Of a DNA stretch of 64,000 nucleotides, positions 34,841 through 49,000 are shown piece after piece. The position numbers were made by a program, and so were the translations under genes. The stretch spans positions 22,842,501 to 22,906,500 of the forward strand of contig NC_133572.1 of the NCBI RefSeq assembly GCF_048773025.1. The letters are read 5' to 3'. Origin of the DNA: Camelus bactrianus. Taxonomy: Eukaryota; Chordata; Mammalia; Artiodactyla; Camelidae. How positions within the stretch are numbered: the first letter of the stretch is position 1; each line of letters opens with the position of its first letter. The notes under the pieces were generated by a model that had not been told where the DNA came from, searched no databases, and saw nothing but the letters and a program-made list of their open reading frames with translations.

Positions 34841-36832
34841 AGCATGTGGAGAGACGTTCTTTCAGCTAGCACAAAGGGAACGGGTTGCATGAGAAACTTT
34901 TACTCTGGTTTCTCAGTGTGATTCCTAGTGCCGGTTTGAAGTTCCTGCAGTTTTCACTGTAAAACCGAGTTGGAGCAAGTACTTCCCCATATATATGTAT
35001 GGAGTGTAGTTTGCAACTGAAAAGAAACTTTGTGTTCCCAACAAGCTAGGTGAAGGACGGCTTTCACACACACTTATCTGTCAGAACTGAGCATGTGGAG
35101 AGACGTTCTTTCAGCTAGCACAAAGGTAACGGGTTGTAGGAGAAACTTTTACTCTGGTTTCTCAGTGTGTTTCCTAGTGCCGGTTTGAAGTTCCTGCAGT
35201 TTTCACTGTAAAACCGAGTTGGAGCTTGTACTTCCCCTTATATATGTATAGACTGTAGTTTGCAACTGAAAAGAAACTTTGTGTTCCCAACAAGCTAGGT
35301 GAAGGACGGCTTTCACACACAATTATCTCTCAGAACTGAGCATGTGGAGAGACGTTCTTTCAGCTAGCACAAAGGGATCGGGTTGCAGGAGAAACTTTTA
35401 CTCTGGTTTCTCAGTTTGATTCCAAGTGCCGGTTTGAAGTTCCTGCAGTTTTCTCTGTAAAACGGATTTGTAGCTAGTACATCCCCATATATATGTATGG
35501 AGTGTAGTTTGCAACTGAAAAGAAACTTTGTGTTCCCAACAAGCTAGGTGAAGGACGGCTTTCACACACACTTATTTCTCACAACTGAGCATGTGGAGAG
35601 ACGTTCTTTCAGCTAGCACAAAAGTAACGGGTTTTAGGAGAAACTTTAACTCTGGTTTCTCAGTGTGTTTCCTAGTGCCGGTTTGAAGTTCCTGCAGTTT
35701 TCACTGTAAACCCGAGTTGGAGCTTGTACTTCCCCTTATATAAGTATGGACTGTAGTTTGCAACTGAAAAGAAACTTTGTGTTCCCAACAAGATAGGTGA
35801 AGGACGGCTTTCACACACACTTATCTCTCACAACTGAGCATGTGGAGAGACGTTCTTTCAGCTAGCACAAAGGGAACGGGTTGCAGGAGAAACTTTTACT
35901 CTGGTTTCTCAGTGTGATTCCAAGTGCCGGTTTGAAGTTCCTGCAGTTTTCTCTGTAAAACCGATTTGTAGCTAGTACATCCCCATATATATGTATGGAG
36001 TGTAGTTTGCAACTGAAAAGAAAGTTTGTGTTCCCAACAAGCTAGGTAAAGGACGGCTTACACACACACTTATCTCTCAGAACTGAGCATGTGGAGAGAC
36101 GTTCTTTCAGCTAGAACAAAGGGAACGGGTTGCAGGAGAAACTTTTACTCTGGTTTCTCAGTGTGATTCCTAGTGCCGGTTTGAAGTTCCTGCAGTTTTC
36201 ACTGTAAAACCGAGTTGGAGCTTGTACTTCCCCTTATATATGTATGGACTGTAGTTTGCAACTGAAAAGAAACTTTGTGTTCCCAACAAGCTAGGTGAAG
36301 TACGGCTTTCACACACACTTATCTCTCAGAACTGAGCATGTGGAGAGACGTTCTTTCAGCTAGCACAATGGGAACGGGTTGCAGGAGAAACTTTTACTCT
36401 GGTTTCTCAGTGTGTTTCCTAGTGCTGGTTTGTAGTTCCTGCAGTTTTCACTGTAAAACCGAGTTGGAGCTTGTACTTCCCCTTATATATGTACGGACTG
36501 TAGTTTGCAACTGAAAAGAAACTTTGTGTTCCCAACAAGCTAGGTGAAGGACGGCTTTCACACACACTTATCTCTCAGAACTGAGCATTTGGAGAGACGT
36601 TCTTTCAGCTAGCACAAAGGGAACGGTTTGCAGGAGAAACTTTTACCCTGGTTTCTCAGTGTGATTTCAAATGCCGGTTTGAAGTTCCTGCAGTTTTCTC
36701 TGTAAAACCGATTTGTAGCTTGTACATCCCCATATATATATATGGAGTGTAGTTTGCAACTGAAAAGAAACTTTGTGTTCCCAACAAGCTAGGTGAAGTA
36801 CGCCTTTCACACACACTTATCTCTCAGAACTG

Positions 36833-37081
36833 AGCATGTGGGGAGACGTTCTTTCAGCTAGCACAAAGGGAACGGCTTGCAGGAGAAACTTTTACTGTGG
36901 TTACTCATTGTGTTTCCTAGTGCCGGTTTGAAGTTCCTGCAGTTTTCACTGTAAAACCGAGTTGGAGCTTGTACTTCCCCTTATATAAGTATGGACTGTA
37001 GTTTGCAACTGAAAAGAAACTTTGTGTTCCCAACAAGCTAGGTGAAGGACGGCTTTCACACACACTTATCTCTCAGAACTG
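36833..37081. repeat. Hybrid monomer ending the large duplication
   Basis: The front (TGTGGGGAGACG, ACTGTGGTTACTCATTG) matches 25130. From about 36,985 (TTATATAAGTATGG, GAAACTTTG) it matches the monomer near 23,880 instead. Beyond it the order no longer follows the block at 18158-25280. Confidence 0.65.
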
Positions 37082-40000
37082 AGCATGTGGAGAGACGTTC
37101 TTTCAGCTAGCACAAAGGGAACGGGTTGCAGGAGAAACTTTTACTCTGGTTTCTCAGTGTGATTCCAAGTGCCGGTTTGAAGTTCCTGCAGTTTTCTCTG
37201 TAAAACCGATTTGTAGCTAGTACATCCCCATATATATGTATGGAGTGTAGTTTGCAACTGAAAAGAAAGTTTGTGTTCCCAACAAGCTAGGTGAAGGACG
37301 GCTTACACACACAATTATCTCTCAGAACTGAGCATGTGGAGAGACGTTCTTTCAGCTAGCACAAAGGGAACGGGTTGCAGGAGAAACTTTTACTCTGGTT
37401 TCTCAGTGTGATTCCAAGTGCCAGTTTGAAGTTCCTGCAGTTTTCTCTGTAAAACGGATTTGTAGCTAGTACATCCCCATATATATGTATGGATTGTAGT
37501 TTTCAACTGAAAAGAAACTTTGTGTTCCCAACAAGCTAGGTGAAGGACGGCTTTCACACACACTTATCTCTCAAAACTGAGCATGTGGAGAGACATTCTT
37601 TCAGCTAGCACAAATGTAACGGGTTGTAGGAGAAACTTTTACTCTGTTTCTCAGTGTGTTTCCTAGTGTCGGTTTGAAGTTCCTGCAGTTTTCACTGTAA
37701 ACCCGAGTTGGAGCTTGTACTTCCCCTTATATATGTATGGACTGTAGTTTGCAACTGGAAAGAAACTTTGTGTTCCCAACAAGCTAGGTGAAGGACGGCT
37801 TTGACACACACTTATCTCTCAGAACTGAGCATGTGGAGAGACGTTCTTTCAGCTAGCACAAAGGGAACGGGTTGCAGGAGAAACTTTTACTCTGGTTTCT
37901 CAGTGTGATTCCAAGTGCCGGTTTGAAGTTCCTGCAGTTTTCTCTGTAAAACCGATTTGTAGCTAGTACATCCCCATATATATGTATGGAGTGTAGTTTG
38001 CAACTGAAAAGAAAGTTTGTGTTCCCAACAAGCTAGGTGAAGGACGGCTTACACACACACTTATCTCTCAGAACTGAGCATGTTGAGAGACGTTCTTTCA
38101 GCTAGCACAAAGGGAACGTGTTGCAGGAGAAACTTTTACTCTGGTTTCTCAGTGTGTTTCCTAGTGCCGGTTTGAAGTTCCTGCAGTTTTCACTGTAAAA
38201 CCGAGTTGGAGTTTGTACTTCCCCTTATATATGTATGGACTGTAGTTTGCAACTGAAAAGAAACTTTGTGTTCCCAACAATCTATGTGAAGTACGGCTTT
38301 CACACACACTTATCTCTCACAACTGAGCATGTGGAGAGACGTTCTTTCAGCTAGCACAAAGGGAACGGTTTGCAGGAGAAACTTTTACCCTGGTTTCTCA
38401 GTGTGATTTCAAGTGACGGTTTGAAGTTCCTGCAGTTTTCTCTGTAAAACAGATTTGTAGCTAGTACATCCCCATATATATATATGGAGTGTAGTTTGCA
38501 ACTGAAAAGAAACTTTGTGTTCCCAACAAGCTAGTTGAAGTACGCCTTTCACACACACTTTTCTCTCAGAACTGAGCATGTGGGGAGACGTTCTTTCAGC
38601 TAGCACAAAGGGAATGGCTTGCAGGAGAAACTTTTACTGTGGTTACTCATTGTGTTTCCTAGTGCCGGTTTGAAGTTCCTGCAGTTTTCCCTGTAAAACC
38701 GAGTTGGAGCTTGTACTTCCCCTTATATATATATGGACTGTAGTTTGCAACTGAAAAGAAACTTTGTGTTCCCAACAAGCTAGGTGAAGGACGGCTTTCA
38801 CACACAATTATCTCTCAGAACTGAGCATGTGGAGAGACGTTCTTTCAGCTAGCACAAAGGGAACGGGTTGAAGGAGAAACTTTTACTCTGGTTTCTCAGT
38901 GTGTTTCCTAGTGCCGGTTTGAAGTTCCTGCAGTTTTCACTGTAAAACCGAGTTGGAGCTTGTACTTCCCCTTATATATGTATGGACTGTAGTTTGCAAC
39001 TGAAAAGAAACTTTGTGTTCCCAACAAGCTAGGTGAAGGACGGCTTTCACACACACTTATCTCTCAGAACTGAGCATGTGGAGAGACGTTCTTTCAGCTA
39101 GCACAATGGGAACGGGTTGCAGGAGAAACTTTTACTCTGGTTTCTCAGTGTGATTCCAAGTGCCGGTTTGAAGTTCCTGCAGTTTTCTCTGTAAAACCGA
39201 TTTGTAGCTAGTACATCCCCATATATATGTATGGAGTGTAGTTTGCAACTGAAAAGAAAATTTGTGTTCCCAACAAGCTAGGTGAAGGACGGCTTACACA
39301 CACACTTATCTCTCAGAACTGAGCATGTGGAGAGACGTTTTTTCAGCTAGCACAAAGGGAACGGGTTGCAGGAGAAACTTTTACTCTGGTTTCTCAGTGT
39401 GTTTCCTAGTGCCGGTTTGAAGTTCCTGCAGTTTTCAATGTAAAACCGAGTTGGAGCTTGTACTTCCCCTTATATATGTACGGACTGTAGTTTGCAACCT
39501 AAAAGAAACTTTGTGTTCCCAACAAGCTAGGTGAAGGACGGCTTTCACACACACTTATCTCTCAGAACTGAGCATGTGGAGAGACGTTCTTTCAGCTAGC
39601 ACAAAGGGAACGGTTTGCAGGAGAAACTTTTACTCTGCTTTCTCAGTCTGTTTCGTAGTGCTGGTTTGAAGTTCCTGCAGTTTTCACTGTAAAACCGAGT
39701 TGGAGCTAGTACCTCACCATATACATGTATGGAGTGTAGTTTGCAACTGAAAAGAAACTTTGTGGTCCCAACAAGCTAGGTGAAGGACGGCTTTCACACA
39801 CACTTATCTCTCAGAACTGAGCATGTGGAGAGACGTTCTTTCAGCTAGCACAAAGGTAACGGGTTGTAGGAGAAACTTTTACTCTGGTTTCTCAGTGTGT
39901 TTCCTAGTGCCGGTTTGAAGTTCCTGCAGTTTTCACTGTAAAACCGAGTTGGAGCTTGTACTTCCCCTTATATACGTATGGACTGTAGTTTGCAACTGAA

Positions 40001-43000
40001 AAGAATCTTTGTGTTCCCAACAAGCTAGGTGAAGGACGGCTTTCACACACAATTATCTCTCAGAACTGAGCATGTGGAGAGACGTTCTTTCAGCTAGCAC
40101 AAAGGGAACGGGTTGCAGGAGAAACTTTTACTCTGGTTTCTCAGTGTGATTACAAGTGCCGGTTTGAAGTTCCTGCAGTTTTCTCTGTAAAACCGATTTG
40201 TAGCTAGTACATCCCCATATATATGTATGGAGTGTAGTTTGCAACTGAAAAGAAAGTTTGTGTTCCCAACAAGCTAGGTGAAGGACGGCTTACACACACA
40301 CTTATCTCTCAGAACTGAGCATGTGGAGAGACGTTCTTTCAGCTAGCACAAAGGGAACGGGTTGCAGGAAAAACTTTTACTCTGGTTTCTCAGTGTGATT
40401 CCAAGTGCCAGTTTGAAGTTCCTGCAGTTTTCTCTGTAAAACGGATTTGTAGCTAGTACATCCCCATATATATGTATGGAGTGTAGTTTGCAACTGAAAA
40501 GAAACTTTGTGTTCCCAACAAGCTAGGTGAAGGACGGCTTTCACACACACTTATCTCTCACAACTTAGCATTTGGAGAGACATTCTTTCAGCTAGCACAA
40601 ATGTAACGGGTTGTAGGAGAAACTTTTACTCTGGTTTCTCAGTGTGTTTCCTAGTGTCGGTTTGAAGTTCCTGCAGTTTTCACTGTAAACCCGAGTTGGA
40701 GCTTGTACTTCCCCTTATATATGTATGGACTGTAGTTTGCAACTGAAAAGAAAGTTTGTGTTCCCAACAAGCTAGGTGAAGTACGGCTTACACACACACT
40801 TATCTCTCAGAACTGAGCATGTGGAGAGACGTTCTTTCAGCTAGCACAAAGGGAACGGGTTGCAGGAGAAACTTTTACTCTGGTTTCTCAGTGTGTTTCC
40901 TAGTGCCGGTTAGAAGTTCCTGCAGTTTTCACTGTAAAACCGAGTTGGAGCTTGTACTTCCCCTTATATATGTATGGACTGTAGTTTGCAACTGAAAAGA
41001 AACTTTGTGTTCCCAACAAGCTAGGTGAAGGACGGCTTTCACACACACTTATCTCTCAGAACTGAGCATGTGGAGAGACGTTCTTTCAGCTAGCACAAAG
41101 GGAACGGGTTGCAGGAGAAACTTTTACTCTGGTTTCTCAGTGTTATTCCAAGTGCCGGTTTGAAGTTCCTGCAGTTTTCTCTGTAAAACCGATTTGTAGC
41201 TAGTACAACCCCATATATATTTATGGAGTGTAGTTTGCAACTGAAAAGAAAGTTAGTGTTCCCAACAAGCTAGGTGAAGGACGGCTTTCACACACACTTA
41301 TATCTCAGAACTGAGCATGTGGAGAGACGTTCTTTCAGCTAGCACAAAGGGAACGGGTTGCAGGAGAAACTTTTACTCTGGTTTCTCAGTGTGTTTCCTA
41401 GTGCCGGTTTGAAGTTCCTGCAGTTTTCACTGTAAAACCGAGTTGGAGCTTGTACTTCCCCTTATATATGTACGGACTGTAGTTTGCATCTGAAAAGAAA
41501 CTTTGTGTTCCCAACAAGCTAGGTGAAGGACGGCTTTCACACACACTTATCTCTCAGAACTGAGCATGTGGAGAGACGTTCTTTCAGCTAGCACAAAGGG
41601 AACGGGTTGCAGGAGAAACTTTTACTCTGGTTTCTCAGTGTGTTTCCTAGTGCCGGTTTGAAGTTCCTGCAGTTTTCACTGTAAAACCGAGTTGGAGCTA
41701 GTACCTCACCATATATATGTATGGAGTGTAGTTTGCAACTGAAAAGAAACTTTGTGATCCCAACAAGTTAGGTGAAGGACGACTTTCACACACACTTATC
41801 TCTCAGAACTGAACATGTGGAGAGACGTTCTTTCAGCTAGCACAAAGGGAACGGGTTGCAGAGGAAACTTTTACTCTGGTTTCTCAGTGTGATTCCTAGT
41901 GCCGGTTTGAAGTTCCTGCAATTTTCACTGTAAAACCGAGTTGGAGCAAGTACTTCCCCATATATATGTATGGAGTGTAGTTTGCAACTGAAAAGAAAGT
42001 TTGTGTTCCCAACAAGCTAGGTGAAGGACGGCTTTCACACACACTTATCTCTCAGAACTGAGCATGTGGAGAGACGTTCTTTCAGCTAGCACAATGGGAA
42101 CGGGTTGTAGGAGAAACTTTTACTCTGGTTTCTCAGTGTGTTTCCTAGTGCCGGTTTGAAGTTCCTGCAGTTTTCACTGTAAAACCGAGTTGGAGCTTGT
42201 ACTTCCCCTTATATATGTATGGACTGTAGTTTGCAACTGAAAAGAAACTTTGTGTTCCCAACAAGCTAGGTGAAGGACGGCTTTCACACACAATTATCTC
42301 TCAGAACTGAGCATGTGGAGAGACGTTCTTTCAGCTAGCACAAAGGGAACGGGTTGCAGGAGAAACTTTTACTCTGGTTTCTCAGTGTGTTTCCTAGGGC
42401 CGGTTTGAAGTTCCTGCAGTTTTCACTGTAAAACCGAGTTGGAGCTTGTACTTCCCCTTATATATGTACGGACTGTAGTTTGCATCTGAAAAGAAACTTT
42501 GTGTTCCCAACAAGCTAGGTGAAGGACGGCTTTCACACACACTTATCTCTCAGAACTGAGCATGTGGAGAGACGTTCTTTCAGCTAGCACAAAGGGAACG
42601 GGTTGCAGGAGAAACTTTTACTCTGGTTTCTCAGTGTGTTTCCTAGTGCCGGTTTGAAGTTCCTGCAGTTTTCACTGTAAAACCGAGTTGGAGCTAGTAC
42701 CTCACCATATATATGTATGGAGTGTAGTTTGCAACTGAAAAGAAACTTTGTGTTCCCAACAAGCTAGGTGAAGGACGGCTTTCACACACATTTATCACTC
42801 AGAACTGAGCATGTTGAGAGACGTTCTTTCAGCTAGCACAAAGGGAACGGGTTGCAGGGGAAACTTTTACTCTGGTTTCTCAGTCTGTTTCCTAGTGCCG
42901 GTTTGAAGTTCCTGCAGTTTTCACTGTAAAATCGAGTTGGAGCTAGTACCTCACCAAATATATGTATGGAGTGTAGTTTGCAACTGAAAAGAAACTTTGT

Positions 43001-46000
43001 GGTCCCAACAAGCTAGGTGAAGGACGACTTTCACACACACTTATCTCTCAGAACTGAGCATGTGGAGAGACGTTCTTTCAGCTAGCACAAAGGGAACGGT
43101 TTGCATGAGAAACTTTTACTCTGGTTTCTCAGTGTGATTCCTAGTGCCGGTTTGAAGTTCCTGCAGTTTTCACTGTAAAACCGAGTTGGAGCTAGTACCT
43201 CCCCATATATATGTATGGAGTGTAGTTTGCAACTGAAAAGAAACTTTGTGTTCCCAACAAGCTAGGTGAAGGACGGCTTTCACACACACTTATCTCTCAG
43301 AACTGAGCATGTGGAGAGGCGTTCTTTCAGCTAGCACAATGGGAACGAGTTGCAGGAGAAACTTATACTCTGGTTTCTCAGTGTGATTCCTAGTGCCGGT
43401 TTGAAGTTCCTGCAGTTTTCACTGTAAAACCGAGTTGGAGCAACTACCCACCATATATATGTATGGAGTGTAGTTTGCAACTGAAAAGAAACTTTGTGTT
43501 CCCAACAAGCTAGGTGAAGGACGGCTTTCACACACACTTATCTCTCAGAACTGAGCATGTGGAGAGACGTTCTTTCAGCTAGCACAAAGGGAACGGGTTG
43601 TAGGAGAAACTTTTACTCTGGTTTCTCAGTGTGTTTCCTAGTGCCGGTTTGAAGTTCCTGCAGTTTTCACTGTAAAAGCGAGTTGGAGCTTGTACTTCCC
43701 CTTATATATGTACGGACTGTAGTTTGCAACTGAAAAGAAACTTTGTGTTCCCAACAAGCTAGGTGAAGTACGGCTTTCACACACACTTATCTCTCACAAC
43801 TGAGCATGTGGAGAGACATTCTTTCAGCTAGCACAAATGTAACTGATTGTAGGAGAAACTTTTACTCTGGTTTCTCAGTGTGTTTCCGAGTGTCGGTTTG
43901 AAGTTCCTGCAGTTTTCACTGTAAACCCGATTTGGAGCTTGTACTTCCCCTTATATATGTATGGACTGTAGTTTGCAACTGAAAAGAAACTTTGTGTTCT
44001 CAACAAGCTAGGTGAAGGACGGCTTTCACACACACTTATCTCTCAGAACTGAGCATGTGGAGAGACGTTCTTTCAGCTAGCACAAAGGGAACGGGTTGCA
44101 GGAGAAAATTTTACTCTGGTTTCTCAGTGTGATTCCAAGTGCCGGTTTGAAGTTCCTGCAGTTTTCTCTGTAAAACCGATTTGTAGCTAGTACATCCCCA
44201 TATATATGTATGGAGTGTAGTTTGCAACTGAAAAGAAAGTTTGTGTTCCCAACAATCTAAGTGAAGGACGGCTTTCACACACACTTATCTCTCAGAACTG
44301 AGCATGTGGAGAGACGTTCTTTCAGCTAGCACAAAGGGAACGGGTTGCAGGAGAAACTTTTACTCTGGTTTCTCAGTGTGTTTCCTAGTGCCCTTTTGAA
44401 GTTCCTGCAGTTTTCACTGTAAAACCGAGTTGGAGCTTGTACTTCCCCTTATATATGTACGGACTGTAGTTTGCAACTGAAAAGAAACTTTGTGTTCCCA
44501 ACAAGCTAGGTGAAGGACGGCTTTCACACACACTTATCACTCAGAACTGAGCATGTGGAGAGACGTTCTTTCAGCTAGCACAAAGGGAACGGGTTGCAGG
44601 AGAAACTTTTACTCTGGTTTCTCAGTGTGTTTCCTCGTGCCGGTTTGAAGTTCCTGCAGTTTTCACTGTAAAACCGAGTTGGAGCTAGTACCTCACCATA
44701 TATATGTATGGAGTGTAGTTTGCAACTGAAAAGAAACTTTGTGGTCCCAACAAGCTAGGTGAAGGACGACTTTCACACACACTTATCTCTCAGAACTGAG
44801 CATGTGGAGAGACGTTCTTTCAGCTAGCACAAAGGGAACGGATTGCATGAGAAACTTTTACTCTGGTTTCTCAGTGTGATTCCTAGTGCCGGTTTGAAGT
44901 TCCTGCATTTTTCACTGTAAAACCGAGTTGGAGCTAGTACCTCCCCATATATATGTATGGAGTGTAGTTTGCAACTGAAAAGAAACTTTGTGTTCCCAAC
45001 AAGCTAGGTGAAGGAGGGCTTTCACACACACTTATCTCTCAGAACTGAGCATGTGGAGAGACGTTCTTTCAGCTAGCACAAAGGTAACGGGTTGCAGGAG
45101 AAACTTTTACTCTGGTTTATTAGTGTGTTTCCTAGTGCCGGTTTGAAGTTCCTGCAGTTTTCACTGTAAAACCGAGTTGGAGCTTGTACTTCCCCTTATA
45201 TATGTATGGACTGTAGTTTGCAACTGAAAAGAAACTTTGTGTTCCCAACAAGCTAGGTGAAGGACGGCTTTCACACACAATTATCTCTCAGAACTGAGCA
45301 TGTGGAGAGGCGTTCTTTCAGCTAGAACAATGGGAACGGGTTGCAGGAGAAACTTTTACTCTGGTTTCTCAGTGTGATTCCAAGTGCCGGTTTGAAGTTC
45401 CTGCAGTTTTCTCTGTAAAACCGATTTGTAGCTAGTACATCCCCATATATATGTATGGAGTGTAGTTTGCAACTGAAAAGAAAGTTTGTGTTCCCAACAA
45501 GCTAGGTGAAGGACGGCTTACACACACACTTATCTCTCAGAACTGAGCATGTGGAGAGACGTTTTTTCAGCTAGCACAAAGGGAACGGGTTGCTGGAGAA
45601 ACTTTTACTCTGGTTTCTCAGTGTGTTTCCTAGTGCCGGTTTGAAGTTCCTGCAGTTTTCACTGTAAAACCGAGTTGGAGCTTGTACTTCCCCTTATATA
45701 TGTACGGACTGTAGTTTGCAACTGAAAAGAAACTTTGTGTTCCCAACAAGCTAGGTGAAGGGCGGCTTTCACACACACTTATCTCTCAGAACTGAGCATG
45801 TGGAGAGACGTTCTTTCAGCTAGCACAAAGGGAACGGGTTGCAGGAGAAACTTTTACTCTGGTTTCTCAGTGTGTTTCCTAGTGCCGGTTTGAAGTTCCT
45901 GCAGTTTTCACTGTAAAAACGAGTTGGAGCTTGTACTTCCCCTTATATATGTACGGACTGTAGTTTGCAACTGAAAAGAAACTTTGTGTTCCCAACAAGC

Positions 46001-49000
46001 TAGGTGAAGTTCGGCTTTCACACACACTTATCTCTCAGAACTGAGCATGTGGAGAGACGTTCTTTCAGCTAGCACAAAGGGAACGGGTTGCAGGAGAAAC
46101 TTTTACTCTGCTTTCTCAGTCTGTTTCCTAGTGCCGGTTTGAAGTTCCTGCAGTTTTCACTGTAAAACTGAGTTGGAGCTAGTACCTCACCATATACATG
46201 TATGGAGTGTAGTTTGCAACTGAAAAGAAACTTTGTGTTCCCAACAAGCTAGGTGAAGTACGACTTTCACACACACTTATCTCTCAGAACTGAGCATGTT
46301 GAGAGACGTTCTTTTAGCTAGCACAAAGGTAACGTGTTGCATGAGAAACTTTTACTCTGGTTTCTCATTGTGATTCCTAGTGCCGGTTTGAAGTTCCTGC
46401 AGTTTTCACTGTAAAACCGAGTTGGAGCAACTACCCACCATATATATGTACGGACTGTAGTTTGCAACTGAAAAGAAACTTTGTGTTCCCAACAAGCTAG
46501 GTGAAGGACGGCTTTCACACACATTTATCTCTCAGAACTGAGCATGTGGGGAGACGTTCTTTCAGCTAGCACAAAGGGAACGGGTTGCAGGAGAAACTTT
46601 TACTCTGGTTTCTCAGTGTGATTCCAAGTGCCGGTTTGAAGTTCCTGCAGTTTTCTCTGTAAAACCGATTTGTAGCTAGTACATTCCCATATATATTTAT
46701 GGTGTGTAGTTTGCAACTGAAAAGAAACTTTGTGTTCCCAACAAGCTAGGTGAAGGACGGCTTTCACACACACTTATCTCTCACAACTGAGCATGTGGAG
46801 AGACGTTCTTTCAGCTAGCACAAAGGGAACGGTTTGAGGAGAAACTTTTACTCTGGTTTCTCAGTGTGTTTCCTAGTGCCGGTTTGAAGTTCCTGCTGTT
46901 TTCACTGTAAAACCGAGTTGGAGCTTGTTCTTCCCCTTATATATGTACGGACTGTAGTTTGCAACTGAAAAGAAACTTTGTGTTCCCAACAAGCTAGGTG
47001 AAGTACGGCTTTCACACACACTTATCTCTCAGAACTGAGCATGTGGAGAGACGTTCTTTCAGCTAGCACAAGGGGAACGCGTTGCAGGAGAAAATTTTAC
47101 TCTGGTTTCTCAGTGTGATTCCTAGTGCCTGTTTGAAGTTCCTGCAGTTTTCACTGTAAAACCGAGTTGGAGCTAGTACATCCCCATATATATGTATGGA
47201 GTGTAGTTTGCAACTGAAAAGAAAGTTTGTGTTCCCAACAAGCTAGGTGAAGGACGGCTTTCACACACACTTATCTCTCAGAACTGAGCATGTGGAGAGA
47301 CGTTCTTTCAGCTAGCACAAAGGTAACGGTTTGCAGGAGAAACTTTTACTCTGGTTTCTCAGTGTGTTTCCTAGTGCCGGTTTGAAGTTCCTGCAGTTTT
47401 CACTGTAAAACCGATTTGGAGCTTTTACTTCACCTTATATATGTATGGAGTGTAGTTTGCAACTGAAAAGAAACTTTGTGTTCCCAACAAGCTAGGTGAA
47501 GGACGGCTTTCACACACACTTATCTCTCAGAACTGAGCATGTGGAGAGGCGTTCTTTCAGCTAGCACAAAGGGAACGGGTTGCAGGAGAAACTTTTACTC
47601 TGGTTTCTCAGTGTGTTTCCTAGTGCCGGTTTGAAGTTCCTGCAGTTTTCACTGTAAAACCGAGTTGGAGCTTGTACCTCACCATATATATGTATGGAGT
47701 GTAGTTTGCAACTGAAAAGAAACTTTGTGGTCCCAACAAGCTAGGTGAAGGACGACTTTCACACACACTTATCTCTCAGAACTGAGCATGTGGAGAGACG
47801 TTCTTTCAGCTAGCACAAAGGGAACGGGTTGCAGGAGAAACTTTTACTCTGGTTTCTCAGTGTGATTCCTAGTGCCGGTTTGAAGTTCCTGCAGTTTTCA
47901 CTGTAAAACCGAGTTGGAGCTAGTACTTCAACATATATATGTATGGACTGTAGTTTGCAACTGAAAAGAAACTTTGTGTTCCCAACAAGCTAGGTGAAGG
48001 ACGGCTTTCACACACACTTATCTCTCAGAACTGAGCATGTGGAGAGACGTTCTTTCAGCTAGCACAAAGGTAACGGGTTGTAGGAAAAACTTTTACTCTG
48101 GTTTCTCAGTGTGTTTCCTAGTGCCGGTTTGAAGTTCCTGCAGTTTTCACGGTAAAACCGAGTTGGAGCTTGTACTTCCCCTTATATATGTATGGACTGT
48201 AGTTTGCAACTGAAAAGAAACTTTGTCTTCCCAACAAGCTAGGTGAAGGACGGCTTTCACACACACTTATCTCTCAGAACTGAGCATGTGGAGAGACGTT
48301 CTTTCAGCTAGCACAAAGGGAACGGGTTGCAGGAAAAACTTTTACTCTGGTTTCTCAGTGTGATTCCAAGTGACGGTTTGAAGTTCCTGCAGTTTTCACT
48401 GTAAAACCGATTTGTAGCTAGTACATCCCCATATATATGTATGGAGTGTAGTTTGCAACTGAAAAGAAAGTTTGTGTTCCCAACAAGGTAGGTGAAGGAC
48501 GGCTTTCACACACACTGATCTCTCAGAACTGAGCATGTGGAGAGACGTTCTTTCAGCTAGCACAAAGGGAACGGGTTGCAGGAGAAACTTTTACTCTGGT
48601 TTCTCAGTGTGTTTCCTAGTGCCGGTTTGAAGTTCCTGCAGTTTTCACTGTAAAACCGAGTTGGAGCTTGTACTTCCCCTTATATATGTACGGACTGTAG
48701 TTTGCAACTGAAAAGAAACTTTGTGTTCCCAACAAGCTAGGTGAAGGACGGCTTTCACACACACTTATCTCTCAGAACTGAGTATGTGGAGAGACGTTCT
48801 ATCAGCTAGCACAAAGGGAACGGTTTGCAGGAGAAATTTTTACTCTGGTTTCTCAGTGTGTTTCCTAGTGCCGGTTTGAAGTTCCAGCAGTTTTCACTGT
48901 AAAACCGAGTTGGAGCAAGTACCTCCCCATATATATGAATGGAGTGTAGTTTGCAACTGAAAAGAAAATTTGTGTTCCCAAGAAGCTAGGTGAAGGACGG

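Larger units (their letters stand above)
30608..36980. repeat. Large duplicated block, second copy of about 18158-25280
   Basis: Private marks of 18158-25280 recur here in order, but the offset falls from 12,450 bp (50 monomers) at 18158/30608, to 11,952 bp (48) at 20897/32849, to 11,703 bp (47) at 23541/35244 and 24881/36584. The copy has therefore lost two monomers near 32,600-32,850 and one near 34,592, each by fusion of two monomers. The match ends inside the monomer at 36833. Confidence 0.85.
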
